A DNA stretch of 64,000 nt from assembly GCA_964609825.1 (NCBI GenBank), contig CAZSSH010000009.1, positions 1 to 64,000 on the forward strand, in the 5' to 3' direction. A program made the position numbers and the translations under genes. Position 1 is the first letter of the stretch. Each line of letters opens with the position of its first letter. Shown piece after piece: positions 35,598 to 44,944 of the stretch. Origin of the DNA: CAZSSH01 sp964609825 (GTDB lineage: Bacteria > Verrucomicrobiota > Lentisphaeria > Victivallales > Victivallaceae). Below the pieces are notes generated by a model. The model searched no databases. It was not told where the DNA came from and saw nothing but the letters and a program-made list of their open reading frames with translations.

Positions 35598-35990
35598 CTA
35601 CACCGTAAGATACCAGCAGACACCGTATCGATCAACGACTTCGGCACAGCAATCACTCCACGGCAGCGAACCCAAGGGAAACAGTACAGTTCCCGCTTGA
35701 GAGAGGATTTGATAGGCGGTTTTTACCTCCTCGGCGCTGTCAAAGGTGATCCCGAGACTCATCGTCGGCCGGGCGTCTTTGAGATTGGAGGCCAGCATGA
35801 GTTTGACCAAAGCTTCGTTGCCGGACTCGCTCACTGCAAAGATTTCGCGGCCGTCGCGGCAAAGCTCGGCATGCATCATTGTCCCGTCTGGGTTGGGGAC
35901 ATGAAAGCCTAGGGTGAGGCCAAAGGCATTTTGGTAAAACTGCACCGCTTCGGCCGTATTTTTGATGTATAAAGTCGATCCGAGTTTCAT
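35598..35990 (-). CDS. VOC-family (glyoxalase/PhnB-like) protein
   Basis: 130 residues: STLYIKNTAEAVQFYQNAFG, then FAVSESGNEALVKLML and PLGSLPWSDCCAEVVDRYGVCW. The WSD...DRYGV end is the hallmark of PhnB/YuaE-type VOC proteins. The metal ligands (His in MMHAEL and Glu) are partly present. It may be a small metal-dependent enzyme or a resistance-like protein. It overlaps the upstream gene by 4 bp. Confidence 0.88.
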   Translation of the reverse strand: MKLGSTLYIKNTAEAVQFYQNAFGLTLGFHVPNPDGTMMHAELCRDGREIFAVSESGNEALVKLMLASNLKDARPTMSLGITFDSAEEVKTAYQILSQAGTVLFPLGSLPWSDCCAEVVDRYGVCWYLTV

Positions 35991-36541
35991 TTTGATCCTT
36001 GCTTGATTTGCCAGGCCAAGCCGGTTTCGCCCGGCAATACTTTAGTCATGTCGGGCGAAACTTTTTGTCCGGGGATGGTGGTATATTTAAAATAACAGCG
36101 CAGAATGCCGTTTTTTCCCCATGCTTGCGGCGAGGGGTCAAGGGCGTAATCTTGGATGGCTTCATCTTTTTGTCGATGCGGACTGCTGCTGCAGATGGTG
36201 CTCTCATTGACAATCGATTGAGTCCAAAGAAAGCGTTGATCCTTTGGCGATAAATCCAGATAAAGAGAAAAAATTTGCTGCGGTTCCGCAAATTGCATCT
36301 GGTTGTGAGTTCCTTCCGAAGGTCCGTCGGACGTAATTTTTAGGATGGCAACCGTGTTGCCGCCCGTCGGGTTGGGCAAGTCAATATGGATGATCCCCGG
36401 TATATTTTGCAAATTTAAAACATTTTCCGGCAGCTTGCGAGGGACTGGTTTGGATGGCGAAAAAAGCATCGGCAACAGCAGCGCCAAAGCGATGACCGGG
36501 AGCAGCAGCCACAAATATTTCCGATATCTTTTATTTATCAT
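35987..36541 (-). CDS. Membrane-anchored protein of unknown function
   Basis: 184 residues from an ATG with GAGGG ten bases upstream. The N-terminus MINKRYRKYLW leads into one hydrophobic helix (LLLPVIALALLLPMLF) and the rest is probably periplasmic with beta strands and Pro-rich turns. No family is recognised. Its stop codon overlaps the start of the VOC gene, so the two are translated together. A further in-frame ATG lies at 36565. Confidence 0.7.
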   Translation of the reverse strand: MINKRYRKYLWLLLPVIALALLLPMLFSPSKPVPRKLPENVLNLQNIPGIIHIDLPNPTGGNTVAILKITSDGPSEGTHNQMQFAEPQQIFSLYLDLSPKDQRFLWTQSIVNESTICSSSPHRQKDEAIQDYALDPSPQAWGKNGILRCYFKYTTIPGQKVSPDMTKVLPGETGLAWQIKQGSK

Positions 36542-36664
36542 TATGCCGGTCCCTCGGGTTTCCATCCATTATTTGAGCAAGCAATGCCATTGCCGATAAC
36601 ATAGCATATCGGTCGGCAAATTGCAATCGAAATATTTGCGCGGGATCGGCAAATCTTTGGTTGT

Positions 36665-37945
36665 TCAGCCGTGGCGGGCGATGCCGTCACCATTTTGATT
36701 GACCGGCAGGGGTTTGCTCTTGATGACCGGCTCGGCGAACGTCAGGCGGATGACCGTGATTTCACCGTAGAGTTGCTCCGCCGGGAGATTGCGGAGCCGC
36801 AAAATATCAGGGACTCCGGTCTCATAGATGACAGGGGTGGCGGTGACTTGGAGCGGCCAATCGAGATTGAGGAGCTCCGCTTTGACGGGCAGTGTTGCAA
36901 AGCCGTGCAACGAGAGCGTTGAGGAGGCCAGTTGATTTAAGATCACCAGATTCAAAATTTTGCCGCCGCCGGTGCCGAGAATGCCCGGCTCGGTCACGAC
37001 GCCGTAACAGGGGGAGTCACGGAGGGCGGCGCCGACCCGGCGGTGCCACGCACCGATTTTTTGTAAAATTTGGATGCCCTCGGGCGGCAGCTCGCCCAAG
37101 GCATCAGGTCCGACGTTGAGCAAAAAATTTGCTCCGAGCGCCAGATACAAGGCAATTTTGCGCTCCAGCGTCCGCACGGCGAAGTAGTCCTCGTTGCGGC
37201 GGTATCCCCAGCTGTTGCAGCCGATGGAGTCGCAGGCTTCGGCCGGCGAAGTAAAGGGCAAGCGCGCCTCCTCCTGAAAGTCGCGCTCGGGGGTGGAGAA
37301 ATCGCCGCCGTCGTAGCCGCGATTGTTGATCAATACCCCCGGCTGGAGCGACCGGATAAGGGCGTTGGCCGACGAGTCGAGGTGCCCCGGCACATTCATA
37401 TCCCACCAGAACCCGTGAATTTTGCCGTAATTGGTGCACAATTCACGGATCTGGCGTTTGACAAAGGTCATGTATCCAATCATGTCGTGTCGGGCGGGAT
37501 CGGTGACAATCTCGTGATGGCGTCCGATATTGGGATAGGCCGGATGGTGCCAGTCGACGCACGAGTAATAAAGCACCAGCGGGAAATCGCGCTTGTGACA
37601 CTCGTCGGCGAGCATTTTAAGCGTGTCTTTGCCATAGGATGTGCGCATGATGTTAAACTCGGTTTCGGCGGTGTCCCACAAACAAAAGCCGTCGTGATGC
37701 TTGACGGTAAACACCAAATATTGCATCCCGGCCGCCTGTGCCGCGTCGAGCCACTTTGCCGGATCAAATTTGACCGGGTTAAACTCGTCAATGAGTTTGA
37801 CGTACTCCTCCTTGGGTACGCCAAAGCGTTGTTGCTCCTGCTCGTGGATGCCGTGGATGCTGTAAATCCCCCAGTGGATAAAGAGCCCGAAGCGCTTTTG
37901 ATGAAACCATGTGGTTGAATCGGTCATTTTTACGGAAACTTTCAT
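36665..37945 (-). CDS. Alpha-L-fucosidase (GH29)
   Basis: 426 residues. Motifs: TWFHQKRFGLFIHWGIYSIHG, YLVFTVKHHDGFCLWDT and WHHPAYPNIGRH, all GH29 hallmarks. The nucleophile Asp is expected in GFWWDMNVPG, where most GH29 enzymes read WFDG. No signal peptide is seen, so it acts inside the cell or in the periplasm after import by an unknown route. An in-frame ATG at 37927 is an alternative start; neither has a good ribosome site. It is 20 bp after the 1074-residue glycosidase. Confidence 0.9.
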   Translation of the reverse strand: MKVSVKMTDSTTWFHQKRFGLFIHWGIYSIHGIHEQEQQRFGVPKEEYVKLIDEFNPVKFDPAKWLDAAQAAGMQYLVFTVKHHDGFCLWDTAETEFNIMRTSYGKDTLKMLADECHKRDFPLVLYYSCVDWHHPAYPNIGRHHEIVTDPARHDMIGYMTFVKRQIRELCTNYGKIHGFWWDMNVPGHLDSSANALIRSLQPGVLINNRGYDGGDFSTPERDFQEEARLPFTSPAEACDSIGCNSWGYRRNEDYFAVRTLERKIALYLALGANFLLNVGPDALGELPPEGIQILQKIGAWHRRVGAALRDSPCYGVVTEPGILGTGGGKILNLVILNQLASSTLSLHGFATLPVKAELLNLDWPLQVTATPVIYETGVPDILRLRNLPAEQLYGEITVIRLTFAEPVIKSKPLPVNQNGDGIARHG

Positions 37946-37965
37946 TAATCTATGGTATGATACGG

Positions 37966-40900
37966 TTACTCTTTGGCGATGCCGAAGTTGGCGGCGTCGG
38001 TGGCGTTGGACCCGGTGCCGAAAAGCATCAGCTGGGTTTTGCGCTCCGCTTTGTCGGGAAAGGGGCCGTTGACCCCGGCGTCAAAGCCGAATTGCGTCAT
38101 TCGGCCGCCGATCGCCTGCCACGGGATGGTCAAGGTGACGACGTAGTTTTGACCATCGATCATTTTGCCCGCGACCGCAAAGCCGGAAGTGTTGACTTTG
38201 TCCTTGAGCTGCGGGCAAAACATCTTGGCCGGACCGTATTTTTCGGTGGGCGGAATCAGCAGAAACTGCCAGACTTTGTCCTGATACGGCGGCGTCCCCG
38301 CGCCCTCGGCGGCACTGCGGAAGTCAAAGAAGAGCTCGACACAGGATCCGCCCACGCCCGGCCATGCGGCCGGAGCCTTAAAGAGGGCGTCATGCACCTC
38401 CACGGTGACTGTCAAAGCTTCACTATTTGAGCTCAGTTTCACCGCGGCGGAGAGCTCTTTGGGGCCTTGCCACCATTTGGGCTCCATCAAGGCAGCCAAT
38501 TCCGACGGGCGCCCCATCACGGCCTGATCGACGCGGTCGATTTTGACCCCGGCAAGGTCGTTGATTTTGATCATGCCGCGGACCAGATAGTCGACGCTCT
38601 GCAAGTAATCTGTGCCGTCGGGCATGGTGACAGCAAACGGGATCGACACTCTGCGATTGACTGCCGCGCTGTCCAGCGACTGTACCGTAAAGCGCAGCAT
38701 TTTGCGCTTTTTATCCGCGACGGCGGCGCTCAATTTGGCCGGAGATACCTCAAAACCGGTCACCTTGCCGGGGGTGACGGCGGCCTGCCACTCTTTGCCG
38801 AAGCGGTTAAGCAGCGTGATGTCAATCGTGGCGCTTTGATTGTTGAGCTGCTCGATTTTGACTTGCTCGACCGGCGACGGGCGGATCGCCATCCCGGGCT
38901 TGGCACTATGCAGATAAACGGTTTGCAAATCGTTAAAGGTCAGGGGGTAAGTGAAAACTCCGTCCGCCCCGGCAACGCCTTGCAGCGTCGAGCGCTGTCC
39001 AAAGCTCGTCGTCATGCCCAGCTCTGCGGTTTTGGCCTCGATGATTACGCTCGACGGTGGCGCCTTGGTCCAGATCGCCATCACTTCGCCGCCGTCGACT
39101 TTGCCGAAGACGCCCGCCCGGACAAAGCCCGATTGCAGCGCACGGTACGGCTTGCCCTCAAGATCAACCCCGGCAAACTCGTGGGCCATCACGGCGCAGG
39201 CCAGTGTCAGCAAATTGGGCGTTTGCTCGCCATTGGATACCGGGCTGATGAGATAAAAGCCGTGATCTTCTTTTTGCCACTCCGCCGGTTTTTTGGGCCA
39301 GTTTTGATTCCACCCAAAGAAGACAAAGCCTTTGGCGCCGTTGAGAAAATTGATGACCGCGTTGCGGGTATGGCTGGCGGCGGCGGTGTACTCGTCATTA
39401 AACGGCCCCGGCCAGACTTGCGCGGAGGAGAAGCCGGGGGTCTTGGCGGCGATGTGCTTTTTGACCTCATCGGGCGCGATCGGCCGGTCGGGCTCAAACC
39501 GCGGGATGCACAAGACACCGCACTCGGAGTTGATAAATTTGCGGATGTTTGGCGGGGTCGCCTTGACTGCGTCCTCGAGCATCTGGGGCATGGCGCAACC
39601 GTCGGCCATGTTGGGCGTGGTGTAGGTGTGCCACGAGATGCCGTCGGCATACTTGCCGCCGCCGGCCTCAAACACCTTTTGCATCCACGGCACAAAATTG
39701 CAGGTACCGCAAATAATGTAGACAAAGTTGGCCGGATCGGCGGCTTTTAAGTTTTGGTAAACCACTTTGCAGCTTTGGGCATAGTCCCCGACATTGTTGC
39801 CGTAGCTGTGATAGGTATTGGGCTCGTTATCGACCTCCCAGAGGCGGACTTTTCCCTGATAGTGTTTGCCCGCGGCGGCGACAAATTTGGCATATTTGGC
39901 AAAGTCGGGGCAACCGCCGCGTTTGCCCCACGGCCGGGTTTGCATGTGATCGTACTCTTTGGAGCGGTACCACTCGTTCAACGGATTGGACTGGATGCAG
40001 ACATAAAGCTCGCGGCGGCCGGCATTGATTTCCCAATCGAGCATCGGATTCCAATTCCACTCAGCCGGATCAATCGCGGGGTCGAGCCCGTAGTTGCCGT
40101 CCCAGTCTTTTTCCCAAGCCGGGCCCTGGACATAGCCCCAGTAGAGGTATTTGTGGGCATATCTTAACGGAATCGCTTCCGGCCAGAAGCCGAAAACATT
40201 GTTGTCTCCGTCGTGCAAGCCGAAACAGCCGGGCCCTTTGGCGTCGCTGCGAGGACCGATGTACATAAAATTTTGTTTGACGGCAAAGGGGTTGGTCAGG
40301 CCGTCGACGGATAAATTCATGTGATAAATATCGTTGGCCAAAGTCATCGGAAATTTGAGCGGCTCGCGCAATTCGCTTCCCGGCGCGAGCTCGACTTGGT
40401 ACTCCCACGTTTTCGCAATTTGATTGATTTCCGACTTGATGTCGCCGCGGACGGTTACGGTGCGCGGCTCATTGGCGGCGTTGACCAGCTCAAGCATCGG
40501 GAAATCGCGCTCACTGGGATCGAGCGAGATCACAAAATTGTCAAAGCCGTACAGCCGCGCCGCCACCGTGCCGGTGTTGTTGACAGTGGTGATTTTGGCG
40601 GTATAATCCTTCTCCCAATCCAGCACCAGATTGCCCGCCGGCCCGGTCAGCTTGACTTCATCGACCATCGAGGCGTAAACGGTTAATGTTTGCGGCGAAA
40701 AATTGGCCGGGACCGACATGTTTTCAAGCTTTTTCCCATCATAGCTGACGCTCAATTGGTCGCCGGTTTTGGTGAAAAGGAGTTTTTTCCAAACTCCGAT
40801 CGGAGTGTCTTTTTGGAGCTCCAGGTGTTCGGCACCGCACTCAAGCGAAAGCACGCGCCCTTGGGCGGCGCGGCTCATGGACAAGGTTAGCTCATCGCCG

Positions 40901-41187
40901 CGGCGGCTTGAGAGCCGCAAAATATTTTTGCTCTGACGGCGCGGGAGCTCGCGGACAAACAGCTCGAGCGACCAGTCGTTTTGCTTAAAATATCCAGCGA
41001 AATCGTAGGTGAAACTCACCGTGTCAAAGTTGACGCACTTGGAGTCATTGGCTCCCCCCGCCACCGGCATTGCCGGCGGCACGCGCAAATTGTTGCCGCC
41101 CGCAACCGGCAGCAAAGTGTAATCCGCCGCGGCGGCCTGAAGCAGCAAACCAAGCTCAAGGAGAGCAGCCCACAAATATTTTTTCAT
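37966..41187 (-). CDS. Large secreted multidomain glycosidase
   Basis: About 1073 residues with a signal peptide ending LLQAAAAD. Residues about 50-200 have a LamG-like lectin pattern (NDWSLELFVREL, GVWKKLLFTKTG). The central region is a TIM-barrel glycosidase of the clan GH-A type: RLWEVDNEPNTYHSYGNN has the acid/base Glu and KFINSECGVLCIPRF holds a likely nucleophile Glu. The C-terminal 180 residues resemble a CBM9-type domain (VEVHDALFKAPAAWPGVGGS). It is 80 bp behind the DNRLRE-like gene on the same strand. The substrate is not readable, but the fucosidase next door suggests fucosylated host or plant glycans. Confidence 0.8.
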   Translation of the reverse strand: MKKYLWAALLELGLLLQAAAADYTLLPVAGGNNLRVPPAMPVAGGANDSKCVNFDTVSFTYDFAGYFKQNDWSLELFVRELPRRQSKNILRLSSRRGDELTLSMSRAAQGRVLSLECGAEHLELQKDTPIGVWKKLLFTKTGDQLSVSYDGKKLENMSVPANFSPQTLTVYASMVDEVKLTGPAGNLVLDWEKDYTAKITTVNNTGTVAARLYGFDNFVISLDPSERDFPMLELVNAANEPRTVTVRGDIKSEINQIAKTWEYQVELAPGSELREPLKFPMTLANDIYHMNLSVDGLTNPFAVKQNFMYIGPRSDAKGPGCFGLHDGDNNVFGFWPEAIPLRYAHKYLYWGYVQGPAWEKDWDGNYGLDPAIDPAEWNWNPMLDWEINAGRRELYVCIQSNPLNEWYRSKEYDHMQTRPWGKRGGCPDFAKYAKFVAAAGKHYQGKVRLWEVDNEPNTYHSYGNNVGDYAQSCKVVYQNLKAADPANFVYIICGTCNFVPWMQKVFEAGGGKYADGISWHTYTTPNMADGCAMPQMLEDAVKATPPNIRKFINSECGVLCIPRFEPDRPIAPDEVKKHIAAKTPGFSSAQVWPGPFNDEYTAAASHTRNAVINFLNGAKGFVFFGWNQNWPKKPAEWQKEDHGFYLISPVSNGEQTPNLLTLACAVMAHEFAGVDLEGKPYRALQSGFVRAGVFGKVDGGEVMAIWTKAPPSSVIIEAKTAELGMTTSFGQRSTLQGVAGADGVFTYPLTFNDLQTVYLHSAKPGMAIRPSPVEQVKIEQLNNQSATIDITLLNRFGKEWQAAVTPGKVTGFEVSPAKLSAAVADKKRKMLRFTVQSLDSAAVNRRVSIPFAVTMPDGTDYLQSVDYLVRGMIKINDLAGVKIDRVDQAVMGRPSELAALMEPKWWQGPKELSAAVKLSSNSEALTVTVEVHDALFKAPAAWPGVGGSCVELFFDFRSAAEGAGTPPYQDKVWQFLLIPPTEKYGPAKMFCPQLKDKVNTSGFAVAGKMIDGQNYVVTLTIPWQAIGGRMTQFGFDAGVNGPFPDKAERKTQLMLFGTGSNATDAANFGIAKE

Positions 41188-41270
41188 CATCGTCCCTTAT
41201 TGCAATCATCATCACCGCGCCGGAGCAAAGGGCCCGGCGCAACTGATTTTGTTGTTATTAACTAGCGCGG

Positions 41271-41897
41271 TTACTCCGTCTCAAGGACCAGGGTCGGAGC
41301 GGATGTTTTGCCGTGCATTTCGCCGAATTTGACGGTGCGGAAGCGCCATGCCTTGTCTGCGTTGGACTCTTTGGCCGAAACTTCCAAACGCAATCCCACC
41401 CACTGGCTTTTGGCCTCCTGCGCGGCTTCCAATGCCGGAGTCACATTTAACTCTATGGGCTTGAGCGGTTTGGCGAGCGCTTTGTCGGGGATGCGGATCT
41501 GAAGTTTTTCGCCATTGTCGTCACTGAGCTCGATTTTGCCGTTGGCTTCGGGCGCAAGATAATAAAAGACCCAGCACTCCGGGCCGTTGCCCCCCGCAGT
41601 TTCCGGGTAGCACCCTTCGGCGCCGTTGGGGGACAAGCGCAATTTGGCCGATTTTACTTTGCCCAAGTTTTCCGGCAGCTGAAACTCAAATACCGCTTTG
41701 TTGGTTTTTCCCCAAATTTTACCGGCATTGACTTCCATGCCGTCGGTGCCGCCGGCCATTGCCTCGTCGATCACCCCGTCATTGTCGATATCGGTCAACC
41801 GGCCGTTGGCATTGTTGGTAGCGGGTAAAATTTCGACGGTCGCGGCGGTCAATGTGAGCGAGACAGCCAAACCGATGAGTGTGATGAATTTTTTCAT
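41271..41897 (-). CDS. DNRLRE-like secreted protein
   Basis: 208 residues with a signal peptide (KKFITLIGLAVSLTLTAAT). NKAVFEFQLPENLGKVKSAK followed by LRLSP is the DNRLRE domain core, a beta-sandwich of surface proteins and polysaccharide lyases. There is a short repeat of Asp residues (DIDNDGVID) that may bind calcium. No catalytic residues are seen. AAGGAG precedes the start. It follows the pseudopilin gene by 22 bp. Confidence 0.75.
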   Translation of the reverse strand: MKKFITLIGLAVSLTLTAATVEILPATNNANGRLTDIDNDGVIDEAMAGGTDGMEVNAGKIWGKTNKAVFEFQLPENLGKVKSAKLRLSPNGAEGCYPETAGGNGPECWVFYYLAPEANGKIELSDDNGEKLQIRIPDKALAKPLKPIELNVTPALEAAQEAKSQWVGLRLEVSAKESNADKAWRFRTVKFGEMHGKTSAPTLVLETE

Positions 41898-41919
41898 GTT
41901 TTTTCTCCTTAAAAAATGT

Positions 41920-42630
41920 TTACCAATAACGAAAACCGATTAATTCATCCGGCCCCCAAGACAATAACTTTGCTTTGAGCTGCCAGTCGGCGTGACCGTC
42001 CAGATACAGACAATTAGCCCCCTTGCTGTGACGGCCGTCGGGCTGGGCGTCGGCCCAGGCGCCGACGTTAATGATGTACGCATATTTTTTGTCACAGGTC
42101 GAGTCAGCCAAAGTGACGACCTTGGTTGCGTTTTTGAGCAAATAGCCTTTGATTTTGGGCTGGATCGTCTGGTTGGCCGAGTTGCCGGAGCCGTAAAACC
42201 CCAACGTGAGATAATTGGCGCCGTACATCATCCAGCCGACGCGGTTGTCCCCGGTTGCCTTGGCACGGTACTCCTCTTTGGTCATCGACCGGCTGGGGCA
42301 GCGGAAGGTCAGACTCGGTTTGTCATTGAGACAGTCGACGTACATCGCGTCCGGGTTGCCGCCCAAGGCGTACAATTCGTGCAAAAACGGCGCAAAGTGG
42401 TAGCCGTTTCCCTTGGCGTCGATGTTGCTCCCCACAGCGGGAATATAATCTTTGTTGTCATTGCTGTAAAAAGAGGTGAATTGTCCCAAAGTTTTAAGGT
42501 TGCCGGAGCACTTGATGCCGCGGGCTTTTTCGCGGGCTTGATTGAGTGCTGGCAGCAGCATGCTGGCCAAAATCGCAATGATTGCGATTACCACCAAAAG
42601 CTCTATTAGTGTAAAAACGCTTTTCTTCAT
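41920..42630 (-). CDS. Prepilin-type pseudopilin (DUF1559-like)
   Basis: 236 residues: MKKSVFTLIELLVVIAIIAI then LASMLLPALNQAREKARGIK, and near the end CLYLDGHADWQLKAKLL. GGAGAGTT lies before the ATG. It follows the GntR regulator gene by 46 bp and precedes the DNRLRE-like gene, so it is in the middle of the cassette. Confidence 0.92.
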   Translation of the reverse strand: MKKSVFTLIELLVVIAIIAILASMLLPALNQAREKARGIKCSGNLKTLGQFTSFYSNDNKDYIPAVGSNIDAKGNGYHFAPFLHELYALGGNPDAMYVDCLNDKPSLTFRCPSRSMTKEEYRAKATGDNRVGWMMYGANYLTLGFYGSGNSANQTIQPKIKGYLLKNATKVVTLADSTCDKKYAYIINVGAWADAQPDGRHSKGANCLYLDGHADWQLKAKLLSWGPDELIGFRYW

Positions 42631-42676
42631 AACTCTCCTCCGGTCAATGTTGGTTGATTTATTTTAAGGGGAATTC

Positions 42677-43717
42677 TTATTTTTCGTTATTCAGCAATTT
42701 TTGGAACAAATTCTCGGCCATTTTTTCCAAACTGGTGTCGATGTAATCCACCGGAAACGGGCAAAAGTAGGGCAACTCCAAATTTCGGTGAAACGCGACA
42801 TAGAGCTCATCCGGGACCTTGATCCCCCGCTCCAAAATCGCCATTGTCGCCCCGCGCGCCGCGTGCTCCGGGTAGACGACCAGCGCGTCGGGCCGCAAGC
42901 GTTTGCTTAAAAGCTGTTGCGTGAGTTCATACCCGTGCCGGTCAAAGGAGACATCATCGGTCTTAAGGTCGATCAGCCGGACGCAATCCATTTTGATGTT
43001 AATGCCGCGGTCGGTAAATGCACGCAAGATCCAGTTATTTTTGCCGGGACACTCGATCATAGCCGGGGCGATCAGGGCGATCCTCCGGCATTGCCGTTGT
43101 TTGAGCGATTCGGCGACTGCGCTGAAATTGCTGGCGCAGTCGCGGTCCACCGCCGGAACGTTATTTTTTTTATGTGGCCCCAATGACACCATGCGGATCG
43201 GCAGCCGCTCCAGCCAGCGTTTGGCGACACTGGTGGTGCCAAGGGGGATCAATGCCTGAATTTTACCGGTATTGATGGCATCGGTCAAATTTTGCGGCGG
43301 GATATGATCCTCGCTTAACGGCCGGGCATTTTGAAATATCTCGTAATCAATGCCGTGCTGCTCAAGATTTTTGTGGAGAAAAAACAACAATGCGTCCAAA
43401 TACGTGTACTCGCTTAATGGCAAATGCTTGGTGATAAAAATACCGACCCGGCGCAATTCACTGTTGCGGTCAGCGACATAAATGCCTTTGCCGGTGAATT
43501 TCTCAAGGATTCCCTCGTGCATCAAGGCCTCGGTGGCCAGCTGAACCGAAAAATAGTTGGTGTCGAGCATCTCGGCCATCTTGCGCAATGACGGCAGTTT
43601 GTCTCCCGGCTTTAAATAGCCGCACACAATTTCCTCGCGCAAAAATGCGGCCAACTGCTGGTTGATGCCGGACTCGTTGGTAAAGTTTAATTGTTCCAGT
43701 TTTTCGGTAATTGACAT
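42677..43717 (-). CDS. GntR-family regulator with sugar-binding-like C-terminal domain
   Basis: 346 residues. The N-terminal winged helix is FLREEIVCGYLKPGDKLPSL, followed by LDTNYFSVQLATEALMHEGI and the typical GKGIYVADR. The C-terminal 260 residues have the periplasmic-binding-protein fold of LacI/AraR proteins (ALIPLGTTSVAKRWLERL, PDALVVYPEHAARGATMAIL). It is the first gene of the cassette and its promoter has a tandem 9-bp repeat, so autoregulation is likely. A mono- or oligosaccharide inducer is expected. Confidence 0.9.
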   Translation of the reverse strand: MSITEKLEQLNFTNESGINQQLAAFLREEIVCGYLKPGDKLPSLRKMAEMLDTNYFSVQLATEALMHEGILEKFTGKGIYVADRNSELRRVGIFITKHLPLSEYTYLDALLFFLHKNLEQHGIDYEIFQNARPLSEDHIPPQNLTDAINTGKIQALIPLGTTSVAKRWLERLPIRMVSLGPHKKNNVPAVDRDCASNFSAVAESLKQRQCRRIALIAPAMIECPGKNNWILRAFTDRGINIKMDCVRLIDLKTDDVSFDRHGYELTQQLLSKRLRPDALVVYPEHAARGATMAILERGIKVPDELYVAFHRNLELPYFCPFPVDYIDTSLEKMAENLFQKLLNNEK

Positions 43718-43729
43718 TTATTTTTGCCT

Positions 43730-43781
43730 ATATCGGTTATATCGGTTGCTTTATTATAGCAAACTTTAAAGCAAATGTCAA
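43730..43781 (-). promoter_or_regulatory. Consensus promoter with tandem ATATCGGTT repeats
   Basis: On the minus strand TTGACA (43781-43776), 17 bp, TATAAT (43758-43753), both perfect. Between it and the ATG lie two adjacent 9-bp copies of ATATCGGTT (43730-43738 and 43739-43747), placed where a bound regulator would block RNA polymerase. Confidence 0.75.
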
Positions 43782-43850
43782 GCGTTATTGCCGGAAAATA
43801 TGAAAAAATCGAAAACAATTTTGATCATCAATGGTCGCGGAAGCAAAAAA

Positions 43851-43883
43851 AGGCCCGCGCGGAAAGGACATTTGCGCGGGCCT
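43851..43883. terminator. Strong bidirectional terminator
   Basis: AGGCCCGCGC pairs with GCGCGGGCCT around a 13-base loop, with an A-rich left flank. It probably ends the phage-like cluster on the minus strand. Confidence 0.8.
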
Positions 43884-43931
43884 CAAAACAGCCGGAGCCG
43901 TTTTAATTATGATATGACTCAAGGGGGATTT

Positions 43932-44342
43932 TCACCGTTTGTCGAAGGAGCCGCCGGTGGGAGAGATGGAGATCTCGCCGCTGCGGGCGGATTTGATTTC
44001 CTCGGTGATCCGCTCCGGGGCCATATCTTTGATTTTTTCCATCGGAGTGGTGAGGATAATTTTGTCCTGACGGCCGAAGATGAGCTCAAAAATACCGAGC
44101 GGATTCTCCGTCGAGCTGCCCGGCGGGATAAACCGCAAGCCGTACAGATAACTTTGGTCGGAGACCAAAACCTGTTTGTCCTTGGTGCTCTCGATCATGG
44201 ATTTGATCGGGCTCTCATTGCTTTCGGTCACTTTGGTGACATGCCCGGCAGCATCGTACTCGGTCGTTTTTATCGGAGTGCCGCAGCCGGAGGCAAGCAT
44301 CAATCCGGCCGCCATCAATGACAGAATCAGCAGTTTTTTCAT
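43932..44342 (-). CDS. Small lipoprotein at the end of a phage-like cluster
   Basis: 136 residues. The start is set by AAGGAACAAA. The signal sequence ends in the lipobox LMLASGC, so it is lipid-anchored. The chain is rich in Lys/Glu/Thr and has no recognised domain. Its position after a holin-like gene is like an outer-membrane spanin subunit (Rz1), but it is longer than most of these. It overlaps the holin-like gene by 4 bp. Confidence 0.65.
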   Translation of the reverse strand: MKKLLILSLMAAGLMLASGCGTPIKTTEYDAAGHVTKVTESNESPIKSMIESTKDKQVLVSDQSYLYGLRFIPPGSSTENPLGIFELIFGRQDKIILTTPMEKIKDMAPERITEEIKSARSGEISISPTGGSFDKR

Positions 44343-44557
44343 TTTGTTCCTTTTTGGGGTGTGCAAAGTTGCTCGGCCCGGCGTTGATTGCAGACTTTGT
44401 AAGAAACTTTGTGTTTGTCAATTTTGTTGATTTTTTTGAGCAGCACCGCCTGGCCGCGCTCGATGCGTTTGATAAACCAAAACAATGCCGTCAATATGGC
44501 GCCGACGGTCGGGACAACGATGCCGGCGATTTTAACAATGCCGTCAATGATTTCCAT
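44339..44557 (-). CDS. Small holin-like membrane protein
   Basis: 72 residues starting MEIIDGIVKIAGIVVPTVGA, with one transmembrane segment (IVKIAGIVVPTVGAILTALFWFI) and a basic tail (ERGQAVLLKKINKIDKHKVS). AAGGAG lies upstream. Size, topology and place between a phage-type gene and a small lipoprotein fit a holin. The call is by position and topology only. Confidence 0.6.
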   Translation of the reverse strand: MEIIDGIVKIAGIVVPTVGAILTALFWFIKRIERGQAVLLKKINKIDKHKVSYKVCNQRRAEQLCTPQKGTK

Positions 44558-44933
44558 TGTTTTGCTCCTTGTCCAATGCGTTTTTCCGCCAGGCGGCGCC
44601 GCCGAAGAGGCCGAGACCGGCATAGGCGATCACCGCCGTCGACACCTCCAGATTGTCCTCCACGCAAAAGCACAAAAACATCAGATCCGCCTCGTGCCGC
44701 GTCCACTCCGCGGGCTGCGTCCGGTAGATGTAATCATGCGCCACCCCGGCCCGTAACGTGCGCGGATCGAGCGCCGGGCTGATTAAGCTCCACAAAAATC
44801 GCGGCGTCGAAACCCCGTCCGATTCAAAGTGTGCCGGGATCACAAACGATTTGCCGCGAAAGGTGATCTTGACGGGCTTGAGCAAGGTTACGATGTTGCC
44901 GCGCCGGTCGCATTGATGCAAGTCAATATACAT
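44544..44933 (-). CDS. DUF1353-like phage protein
   Basis: 129 residues from the ATG after GAGGGACAAA. FVIPAHFESDGVSTPRFLW and GVAHDYIYRTQPA are the hallmarks of DUF1353, a small protein common in tail and lysis regions of phages. Its role is unproven. It overlaps the holin-like gene by 14 bp and follows the beta-helix gene by 11 bp. Confidence 0.82.
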   Translation of the reverse strand: MYIDLHQCDRRGNIVTLLKPVKITFRGKSFVIPAHFESDGVSTPRFLWSLISPALDPRTLRAGVAHDYIYRTQPAEWTRHEADLMFLCFCVEDNLEVSTAVIAYAGLGLFGGAAWRKNALDKEQNNGNH

Positions 44934-44944
44934 TTTGTCCCTCG

